Source: Cyanophora paradoxa
Lineage: Eukaryota; Glaucocystophyceae; Cyanophorales; Cyanophoraceae
DNA length: 22,090 bases
Reading direction: 5' to 3'
Assembly: GCA_004431415.1 (NCBI GenBank)
Contig: QPMI01000385.1
Location: forward strand, 1 to 22,090
Made by a program: the position numbers and the translations under genes. Shown piece by piece: positions 10,600-19,068 of the stretch. The notes under the pieces are model-generated. The model was not told the DNA's origin and did no database searches. It worked only from the letters and a program-made list of their open reading frames with translations. Position 1 is the stretch's first letter. Each line of letters begins with the position of its first letter.

Positions 10600-12673
10600 C
10601 TAGGAGTGGTCGGCAGAGCGAAGCCAGGAAAGCCAGTCTGTGAGGAAGGGGACCAGGGAGTCGCGGGGCAAGGAGGCCTTGTAGTCCCCCTCGCCCACGT
10701 ACGTGAGTAGGCTCACGGGAGGCGCGGCCTGGCTGTGCGCTGCAAGCTCCGACGGCCTCTCGATCAAGTAGCCTGTGAAGCTCGTCGTGCCCCGCTGGAA
10801 GCCAGGGCGTATGGGGTGTGGAAAGACGCTTTGGGGCAGGGACCGTGCCACACAGAGGTAGGCCCCGCTCTCGGGGTCCACTCTGCACTGGCAAATCTGC
10901 GGGCGGAAGAACGCTCAGCAAGTAGAACGCAACGCATTGTGCTCTCATGCGGCCCACCTCGACGTAGTCGCAGTTCCCCACAAGCGGGGCGCGGTAGGCG
11001 GAGTACAGGACCTCACCATCCCCCCCGGAGTTCAAGACCCGGAACTCCAAGCACGGCTTCTCCCAGCCTTGCCTCAACTGCAAGACGCTGATCATGAGCT
11101 GATCGAACGATCGCGGTACCGAATATGCAAGAACAGAGCGCACAGAAGGATCTGTCAGCAAGTGGAAGAGCCGCTCGACATCCAGCTTCAGCAGGGCAAT
11201 CAGTTTGACTGCTCCATCACTCTTAACCCAGATAGTTTCCTCCTGTCCCTTGTGTAACACTCTCCAACTGGGATCTTGACTCGTGTCTTCAAGCAAACGC
11301 TCGAAATCGTTCGTATATATGTCCGGCACTGCTGTGGCAGCTTCTGCATTGGTTCCTTGAACGCGTTGGTTTGAAGAGCCTGCACGTGATGGATCTTCTC
11401 CAGGTGCTGCTGATTTACCAAAAGGGTGAAGAACTGTTGCGAATGCGGCAAGAGGGCCAGAAGAGCTTCCGATGTCTCCTGCAGCAAGGTGCATCTGCGT
11501 CACGAGGTTTCAGACAGAGAAGTCCACTGGATAATCGATCCTGCACGCACCCGAGAGCGTGCAAATCGCACGGCTGACGGGAGCACAGAGGACTGGAGGA
11601 ACTGTCCCATGGATGCGAGTAACTGTAAGCCTGTGTCAACTTTCTTCTGAGCCCCGGGGGGGGGGGGGGGGGGGGGGAACAAAGGAGAGAGGGGAGGGGA
11701 GGGGAGGGGAGGGGTGGAGTGGGGGGAGGGGGTGGTGCGCGCGCAGGAGCGCACAGCATTTGACTGGTACATCATCTTGGAAGTCTTGCTATCGGAGGGA
11801 GTGTGAAGCTCCGTTGCTGGCATTGCTCGGGGAGAGGCTGGAGTCAGGTGTACTATGCCACCAACCCCTCGAGCTGCATCAGTGCTCGGGTTCGGCACAG
11901 TCTCTGTCATGAACTCACTGTGCTGCAGGTGTCAGCCACTAGCAGGATTTGAATACCCACTGGAGGGCACACTGAGACGCAATGAGGGAGGCGCTTTCGA
12001 GGGAACCGCAGCTCAAGGTCTCCAATCCCTGCGTGGCGCCCGGCCACGTCATCAGGTGGCTTGCTACAAAGGTGTCAAAAAGGGTGCACCTGGCGAGCTC
12101 GGAGCATGATAAGTCCCGCGTATAGCTGGCAGATGAGCAGCAGGAGCGATCCGAAGATAAGCAGGTCGTCAGTGAGGCCCTGTGCCCGCCGCTCGGACCA
12201 CACTTTTGCGTCGCAGGCGATGGGACACGTACCAGGAAGTAACCGCTCATGAAGCGCAGCTTCAGGACGACGTAGAGGATGCTGCCGCCTGTACCGACCT
12301 GGGGGGGGATGAGAACGTCCAAGGCGGGGGGCGGGGTGGGCGTTCGATCAGCGGACTGTGCGAGGTCGACCGGTCCAGTACGTACACAACCGTGAGCACG
12401 CTGTCTCGGAAGAGCGACAGGACGACCAGGTCGAACAAGGTCCTATCGGGGCTCTTGATCGAAAAGCCATAAAGGATGAGGGCTAGGATAGGGCTCGCGA
12501 AGGTGACGTAGGCGAAAGCCAGCGTTGGCTTCATCATGAAGCGTATGAGCAGAGGACCGAACGGCAAGGAAGGGGCGTGCGCTCACGGGGAGGAGCCCCT
12601 CTAGGTCAACGAAGCGCGCCCCGCCCGTCGCCCGCAGAACGGCGCTGAGGGTCAGGTTTCTTCGCGCGGCCAT
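10600..12673 (-). CDS. Multi-pass membrane protein with C-terminal START domain
   Basis: Predicted membrane-anchored lipid-transfer protein. Exons (high to low): 12673-12587, 12528-12382, 12298-12233, 12179-12090, 12028-11957, 11922-11755, 11646-11551, 11478-11386, 11299-10958, 10896-10600. Phases are all zero, nine introns are GT-AG, and the product is about 485 aa. Hydrophobic segments: LAFAYVTFASPILALILYGF (about residues 32-51), LFDLVVLSLFRDSVLTVVYV, GGSILYVVLKLRFMSGYFL and DLLIFGSLLLLICQLYAGLIML (to about 126). A polar linker follows. The START domain (about 275-480) includes SWRVLHKGQEETIWVKSDG, VLYSAYRAPLVGNCDYVEICQC, and near the end TYVGEGDYKASLPRDSLVPFL. Membrane-plus-START order recalls STARD3, but I see no MENTAL-specific motif. 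Weak points: the 34-nt intron (11923-11956), without which there are two genes split near ATG 11910, and the acceptor at 11299. Confidence 0.8.
11656..11714. repeat. Intronic poly-G run followed by GGGGA repeats
   Basis: Twenty-two consecutive G on the plus strand (11656-11677) and then five GGGGA-type units (11691-11714). On the sense (minus) strand of the START gene this is a long pyrimidine tract just upstream of the acceptor at 11647. It probably serves as an expanded polypyrimidine tract. The homopolymer length may be unreliable. Confidence 0.85.
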
Positions 12674-13223
12674 GATAGAGTCCTGTAAAAAATCATCAGC
12701 GGCTCACAGCGCGCGTACAGAAGCACAGAAGGCTGACGTGGAAATCCATGGAAGCGCTCAAGCGCTGTCAGGTGGCTGCGGCGCCTGTCCCGCGCGGCCC
12801 GACGGCCGCCGCAAACCGCACCGCCACCCGAGCCTCTTTTCAAGCTCCTGATCCCCTCGCGCCTCTCTCTCAAGAAGTGCGTGCGGTTGTCGGGCGAACA
12901 CCGGTCGTACGCAACGTCCGTGCTGCCCGTGCCGCTCCTCGAACTCCGCAAGATTTTGCTCCGGCTGCGCGACGCTCGATCACAGAGCTTCGCGACGACC
13001 TCGGGTGCCCTGGCTGTGCGCCGAAAATTCGACTCCCGGTTCGACTCTCGCGGAGGGCACTTGCTCCCCGCTTTCTCCGCGCGAGCCGGCCTGCAGCTGG
13101 CCGCTTTCCCCGCGTTCTCCCGTGGACGTCTCGTATTCTTTCACTTCGATCCTCTCGGGTGCAGTGCGAAAATCCAGACCTTGATAGCCGCCAGCGGGGG
13201 CGCACCCCGCGCGGTCAGAGGAA
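12674..13223. other. Divergent intergenic region, no recognised gene
   Basis: 550 nt between the start of the START-domain gene (minus) and the proposed start of the RING-H2 gene (plus). Several frames are open because GC is high, but none shows a family motif. It presumably holds both promoters and 5' UTRs. A plausible acceptor (TTTTTTACAG) just upstream of ATG 12673 suggests a 5'-UTR intron or an extra upstream exon of the START gene. Confidence 0.4.
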
Positions 13224-15362
13224 ATGGGAGATGATCGCGGAGGGCAGAAGGTTCTTTATATGCGCTCGGGCGCCGTGCTTAAGCTTGTCTGATCCAGTCG
13301 CAGCGGGGCGGTTCGCTTTTCTCCCGGCTCCTGGGCTCCTTCTCGAACTCCAGCAGGAGTCAGTCTGCAGCCTCAGCATCTTCGGGGGGTATTGTGAGCT
13401 TGGGCTCATCAAGCGTCGTGGCAGCTCGTCAGCCTACGAGCTCCTCTTCCCGCAGACCCGCGGGGCCCGCAGCAGCGGGCCCCTCCTCCGAGGCGCCCGC
13501 GTCTCAGCCTTCCGTGCATGCATCAGCATCACGCGCGGCCCGGCACTCAGAGGCGCCGCGCTCCTCGTCGGCTGCCCCTTCTCCGTCCGCCACGCGCTCC
13601 TCGAGCGTGAGCCGCCCCGCGCCGGGGGCGGCCTCGCCATCGCACACCCGCAGCGCTGCTGCGCCGTCCCCGCAACCGCGGTCGCGGTCAGCAGCAGCAC
13701 AACCGGCGGCGGCTGGGCGCCAGGAGGGGTCGGGGGCAGCACCGGTCTCGGAGCTTCGGCGGCGGCTGCAGGAGGCGGGCCTGGACCCGCAGATGCTCGC
13801 AGCTCTGGCGCTCGTCGAGCAGCCCGACTTCGATCCACGACGACTCACCCGCGACGTGCCCGCCCGCCGGCACCGCCCCGCCCTGCCTGCGCGCGCGCGC
13901 ATGACGGGCAGGGGACGCAGCAACTGCGCCAGCTTCAGGCGCTTCTCCAGTTCGGGGCGGGGGCGGGCCGGGCCCAGGCGACGGCGGGGGCGTCGCGGAC
14001 AGTGACCCTCACGGCGGCGCAGTCACTACGGGCCGTGCCCCGGCGGAGCGCCCCAACGCGCGACCCCGAGCAGGCGGCCGCCGAAGAGGCGGCGCGGCAA
14101 AAGGCAAGGGGGGGGGGCTACGCGCGGGGCTGCCAGGGCGTGGGGTGACGGGGCGGGCGGCAGGAGCTGGAGCGGGCGCGGCGGAAGCTCTCGCTGCTGC
14201 CGGTGTACCGCTTCGGGGCGGCGAACGTGTCGACCTCGGGGGAGGGCAACGAGTGCCCCATCTGCATGCTCGCCTACGAGGAGGGCGACCAGGCCCGCCC
14301 CGCCCCGCCCCGCCCCGCCCCGCTCCGCCCCGCCTGAGGCGGCGCAGGTGCGGACGCTGCCCTGCTTCCACCGCTTCCACGCGGATTGCGTGGGTGTGCC
14401 TCCCTTCCCGCCCCCCCACCCCCACCCCCCCCCCCCCCACCCCCCACCTCCTCCCCCCCGCCCCGCCGTCCCCCGCCCGCCCCCGCGTCCCCCGCGTCCC
14501 CCGCGTCCCCTGCCCACGCGCCCCTCCCAGGCACTTGGCTCGTCGGCGGCTCCGCCGTCAAGAAGACCTGCCCGTGCGCCCGCCCGCCCGCCGGCCCCGG
14601 TCCACCGCTGCCTTTGCTGACCGGCCGCGTGCAGGTGTGCAAGTTCGACCCCTTCGTGCGCCGCCCCGCCCGGCCCGCGCCGCGCCGCCGACTCCGGGCA
14701 GGTGGAGGTCGTCGTGCTCCCCGCCGCCCGCCCTGCCTCCTCCTCCCGCCGCCCCGCCACAACCACCTCCCGCACCCGCCCCGCCATCTCTTCCCGCCGG
14801 CCCCACCGACCCGCCCCGCCCGGGCCCGCCCCGGCGGCCGAGGGCGAGGCCCGGCCCCGGCCCCGGCGGCGAGCGGCAGCGAAGCAGCGGCGGCGGCGGC
14901 GACGGCGCGTGGGCCGGGGCCGGGCCGGGCCGGGCCGCGGGGCCGGGGCGGGGACGACGGCGGGGACCTCATGGGCGCCCTCTTCGGCTTCTTCTCCGAC
15001 GAGGCCGCCCCCGCCCGCCCCGCCGCCCCGCGCCCCGCGCCCCGGCCCTCTTCCCCGTCCCCACCCCTCCCTCCTCCCCGCCCCGCCCCGCCCGCGGCAT
15101 CGGCGGCCTCGCCCGCCGGCGGCCCCTCCGCCCCGCGGGCGCCCGTGGCCCTTCCCCTTCCCGGGCCCAGTACGGCGGCGCCGCGCGCGGTGGCAGGGCC
15201 GGCACCCGGCGAGCGGGCCGCGGGGCGGGGGAGGCGGGGCGGGGCGGCGGGGCTCGGAGGCGACGAACCCTTTCTCAGACGACTTCGACGAGGAGGCGGC
15301 CTCGCGCAGCGCACCCCCGCCCGCCCGCCCCGCACGACCCCTTTCGCCCCGACGCCCCCTGA
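13224..15362 (+). CDS. RING-H2 zinc-finger E3 ligase, C-terminal exons uncertain
   Basis: Probable E3 ubiquitin ligase. Proposed exons: 13224-13274, 13304-13855, 13912-14103, 14164-14292, 14348-14393, 14531-14574, 14635 onwards. The N-terminus (MGDDRGGQKVLYMRSGA) and a Ser/Ala-rich region are low complexity. Then come SELRRRLQEAGLDPQMLAAL and a helical ELERARRKLSLLPVYRFG. The RING-H2 starts at ECPICMLAYEEGDQ (about residue 295), continues VRTLPCFHRFHADCVGTWL and ends KKTCP plus VCKFDPF. Introns 14104-14163 and 14293-14347 are GC-AG and both restore the frame; 13856-13911 and 14394-14530 are GT-AG. The 29-nt first intron and the junction inside the last Cys-Pro-x-Cys are doubtful. Downstream acidic exons (DLMGALFGFFSDE, NPFSDDFDEEAA, HDPFRPDAP to TGA at 15360) may belong to this gene or to a second one. 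Confidence 0.75.
14293..14347 (+). other. GC-AG intron with CCCCG tandem repeats
   Basis: Splits the RING-H2 domain between GAC-CAG (EEGDQ) and GTG-CGG (VRTLPCF). The donor is CAG|GCCCGC. The body is a run of GCCCC units, a CTGAG lies 11 nt before the end, and the acceptor is GGCGCAG. No GT donor keeps the frame nearby. Confidence 0.85.
14404..14459. repeat. Intronic poly-C low-complexity tract
   Basis: Nearly pure C with occasional A and T, within the 137-nt intron between the HADCVG and TWLVGG parts of the RING-H2 domain. It is C-rich on the sense strand like the other long introns here. Exact length may be an assembly estimate. Confidence 0.8.
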
Positions 15363-15420
15363 TCCCTCCGCCCCACCCCCGCACCGCATTCAGCAGCGCC
15401 AGTCCTGTTCGCACTGTCGC

Positions 15421-18359
15421 CTACGATCCGCCCCCGCAACGCGCTGCAGGGCGCCGCCGGCCTGAGCCCGCACGACGCCGGCGCGCGGGAGGGTGGGCGC
15501 GGGAGGCCCCGGGCGCTGCGGGGCGGGGCCGGGGGCTGGGATCTCCCTCCATGGCGCTCCACTCGATGTCGGGGCCCAGCCCTCCGACCCCGCTCCCGCT
15601 CCGGCCGCGGCCGGCTGCAGCTCGCGGGCTTCCCCGGCGCGGCGCCGCGCGGGGTCGGCGGCCCGGGCTCGCCGGCCCCCGCGGGCGCGGGCGGCGGCGG
15701 CGAGGAGGCGCGCGGCGGCTGTGCAGGAGGGGCGCAATGAGAGGGGGAGGGCGGGTTGACGGGGCGCGGGTGGGCGGGAGGGGGCACCGGGGCGGGGAGG
15801 TGGCGGGCGAGCTCGGCGAGGGCCGCCTCGTCGATGTCGGTCTCGGGGCGGCCTCGAAGGCGGGGGCGAGCACGCGCGCGTTGAAGCGCGCCAGCCACGG
15901 CTGCGACCGCGCGTACGCCTCCCCAGCAGCCTGCCCGCCGCCATCAGCCCCCGCCGCCCCGCGCGCCCCGGCGGGGGCGGGGCCGGCCTGGCGGGGGTCT
16001 GGATGAGGCGGTCGGCGGCGGCGGAGGCGGCGGCGGCGCCGGCGGAGAGGGGGGCGGGGAGGCGGAAGGGGAGCGGGGGGTCGGAGATGCGGGAGACGAT
16101 GATGGCGCCCCAGTCGCCCTCCATGGCCTTCATGACGGGCAGCGTGGCGCCCCCGAGGGCGAAGATCGTGAAGAGGATGATGGCGAGCGTCGCCGTCTGG
16201 ATCTCCCCGCGCGCCTCCGACCGCAGGTTCAGCGAGAGCGCGTACGCGATGGCGCCCCGCAGCCCCGAGAAGAACATGCTGCCCCGCGTCAGGCCGGCCT
16301 TCGGGGCGGGGCTCCCGGGCCCGCGGGGCGCGGGGCGCGGCACATGAACTGGTCCTTGGGCTCGATCTTCTCGGCCCGGTAGCGGTTCAGCAGCCACGCG
16401 CACGGGAAGACGTTCGCCGCCCGCGAGGCCACGCATAGCAGGATGCCCCAGAGGATGCTGGGGGAGGGGCATGAGGCGGGGCGTGCGGGCGGGGTGGGCG
16501 CCCCCGCACAGGGAGGAGGGCGCGAGGCGCATGGTGGCGAGGGTGAGGCCTGCGGGGCGGGGGCGGGGGCGGGTGAGGGGCGGCGGGGGCGGCGGGGGGC
16601 CGGGGCGGGCCGAGGTAGGCGAAGACGAAGGTCTCGGAGAGGAAGGCGGCGACGCGGAAGGTCGACGAGGCCGCCACCCCTGCCGCCCCCTCGCGCGCCG
16701 CCCCCGGGGCCCGCGGGGCGGGGCGGACGGGAGGAGAGGGAGAGGTTCGGGTGCGCGTAGTGCGCCATCGTCGCCCCCGCCGAGAGGATGCCCAGGATCC
16801 CGCTGCGCCCCGTCAGCCGCCCCGGCGGGGGCCGAGCCCCGCCCCGAGCCCCACGCGCCTCATCCCCACCCCCTCGCAGAAGGCGAACGGCCTGCGCGCG
16901 TCTCTGCTCAGCCGACGGCGCGAAATGGGGCGTGGCCGGCAGAGGCGGTGGGCGCGCCAGTAGCTGGGCGGGGGTCAGGGGGGCGGGGGCGGGGGCGGGG
17001 CGGGCGGGGGGCGGACGCAAAGAGGACGAGGACGGCGAGCTCTGCGGGGCGGTGAGCGGGGCCGGCGGGCGAGGGCGGCGGGGGCGGGGCGCACCGAGGG
17101 AGGGGTAGCGGCGGAGGGAGGAGTGCTTGAAGAGGGCGGAGGCGGCGAGGGCGGTGGCGACCCCCACGGCGGTCGAGCCGAGGAACGACCACAGGAACTC
17201 CCCCAGCGGCCGCAGCGGCGAGACCCCTGCGCCTCGCTCGCCTCGCGGGGCGGGGCGGGACAGGGCGGGGCGGGGCGGGGCGGGGCGGGGCGGGCCCTCG
17301 GGGCGGGTGGCGAGGTCGCCGAACAGGTGAAAGAGGGCGATCGCTGCGCCGCCTCAGCGCGGCGGAGGCGGGGCGGGGCGGGGCGGGGCGGGCGGGCGGG
17401 CCGACGGCGTCGTTAAGGACGGCCTCGCCAAGGACCAGCGTGTAGAGCACCTCGTTCACCTGCCCCGGGGTTAGCCCAGCGGCCGCCGGCGCGGGGCGGG
17501 GCGGGGCGGGGGCGCCTTAAGATGCTGGAAGATGGCGAGGGTGGCGACGGGGTCGACGGCGGCGAGGAGCGCCCCGAAGGCCATCGCGTCGAGGAAGCGC
17601 AGCCGGAAGCTCACGCGCGCCAGCCCCAGCAGCCACAGCGGGATCCCTGCGCCCCGTCACCCCCGCCCCGGCCCCCGGCGCGGGGCGGGGCGGGGCGGGC
17701 CGAAGGAGAAGCAGGTGAGGCAGGTGCCCGGGATGGCGAACATGAGGATGGAGCCGGCCTGCCGCACGAACCGCCCCTGCCCGCCCCGCGTCAGCCCGCG
17801 CGCGCCGGGGCGGCCGGGGCCGGGGCGGCGCCTTAGAAAGGGAGAATCCTGCATGCAGAATGATGAAGGGTATGCAGAGCAGGAAGAAGGTCTGCGCCGC
17901 CTCAGCGCACAAGCGACGCGGGCCCCGCGGCGGCGGGGAGCGGCGGGGGGCGCCTACATCCGGGTTGGGGAGGACGGCCGAGACGGAGGCCTCCGCATCA
18001 TGGCCGGCGAGGCGCGCCGTAATCCCCGCCTGCGACCGCGCCCGTCGGCGGCCGGCGCGCCGGGGCCGGGGCGAGGCCGGCGCACGGCGAAGCCGAAGAG
18101 GATGGAGCCGATGGAGTCGGGGAGGGAGCGGAGGCGGGAGCGGAGCATCGCGTAGACGAGCAGCACGCAGCAGAGGAGCACGAAGGTCGCGATCGCCAGG
18201 CCCAGGCCCTGCCCCGCCTGAGGCGCCGCCGGCCGCCGCGGTCGCGCAGGGGCACCAGCCGCGCACCTTCACGCTGTCGTCACCAAGGGCCTCCGACTCC
18301 CCCGCGCCCGCTGGCGGCCCCGCATCGGCCCCGCCGCCCGTTTCCAGCTCCGAGCTCAT
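15421..18359 (-). CDS. NHX: Na+/H+ exchanger (CPA1, NHE/NHX), 16 exons
   Basis: Electroneutral cation/proton antiporter of endomembrane or plasma membrane. Exons (high to low): 18359-18267, 18217-18086, 18029-17958, 17891-17832, 17776-17701, 17646-17516, 17459-17402, 17343-17296, 17226-17095, 17041-17017, 16891-16859, 16802-16729, 16679-16607, 16457-16344, 16278-15993, 15930 down. The first fifteen give exactly 469 codons. Landmarks: TM1 GLAIATFVLLCCVLLVYAML; FFLLCIPFIILHAGFSL (the FFxxLLPPI region, here less canonical); VDPVATLAIF; GEAVLNDAVAIALFHLFGDL with the ND pair of electroneutral exchangers; FCEGVGMSGILGILSAG; FFSGLRGAIAYALSLN. Eight of fifteen introns are GC-AG. The tail (SQPWLARFNARVLAPAFEA) then becomes ambiguous: the current frame stops at 15421, but a better-looking acidic tail lies one frame over. 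Tail-to-tail with the RING-H2 gene, 58 nt apart. Confidence 0.95.
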
Positions 18360-18751
18360 GCGCCTTCGCTCCGCTGCACGTTCGCGTTCACAGGGAGAAG
18401 TGGCGCTCCGGCGCGTGGGCGGCCGCGGTCACTGCCCGCCAGTCTCCGCCAACGGCACTGCGCGCGCGGGAATGTCGTTGCAAGTCTACGCGCCGCTGCG
18501 CCGCTGCACGCACGGGGGGCAGCTGTGCGGCCTACGGTCAAGCGGCTTGGGTCTCGGCTTCAAAGACGCGACTCTCCGTGCGACGTACGTATTGTACACG
18601 TGGCGTACAACGCCTGCTGTGCCTGGCCCGCGTACGTATACGGGCGCCTCTCGAAGTTTCACCCGAGCGAACTGCAGTATTCGCATACCCCCTCCGAAGT
18701 GGGGCGGCACTGCAGCTAGCGCTGGATCAATTTTGCAATCTAATTGCAGCA

Positions 18752-18811
18752 AATTGCAGCAAAAGCAAACATCGGCATATGCAAATGTCTAGATCTGCTT
18801 TTGCTGCAATT
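18752..18811. repeat. Inverted repeat, 16-bp perfect arms
   Basis: AATTGCAGCAAAAGCA (18752-18767) and its exact reverse complement (18796-18811) flank a 28-nt spacer. A third partial copy of the arm (TAATTGCAGCAAA) lies at 18741-18753. The arms are AT-richer than the flanks. It could be a hairpin or the remnant of a miniature inverted-repeat element. Confidence 0.85.
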
Positions 18812-19015
18812 AAGTCTATAGGGCTTTAATTTTGCTCCCTTCGAGCCGCTGAGCTTCGCTGCAACTTAATTGCACTGCACTGCGGCACTACTACTCAGTG
18901 TGACTAGGCTAGTACTGCGCATGCGGCAGTTGAAATCAATCGCAAGCTGTTACGCACTGTGCATGCGCGCGGCATACATGAATATATAGCGACCGTTGGA
19001 CGTGCAATGCAAGCC

Positions 19016-19068
19016 CTATATATATAGCTAGATCTCCCTATATAGCTAGCTAGCTATAGATCTCGATC
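19016..19068. repeat. TATA/TAGC palindromic patch
   Basis: Alternating TATATA and TAGCTAGC units including a 14-bp perfect palindrome (TAGCTAGCTAGCTA) and two AGATCT hexamers. It is strongly self-complementary. Role unknown. Confidence 0.6.

Noticed and set aside
12748-14148. Open frame of 466 codons on the plus strand
   Set aside because: Runs across the divergent intergenic region and out of frame through the Ser-rich exon of the RING-H2 gene. The motif-bearing frame is different.
14026-15414. Long minus-strand frames over the RING-H2 gene
   Set aside because: Gly/Arg-rich antisense of a hyper-GC gene. The plus strand has the spliced RING motif.
15840-15860. Tiny intron to explain the frame switch in the exchanger tail
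   Set aside because: The interval available is about 11 nt, too short for splicing. A one-base sequence difference is simpler.
18486-18829. Short overlapping frames upstream of the exchanger
   Set aside because: No motif, no splice-consistent extension, and they overlap repeat-rich sequence. Treated as intergenic.
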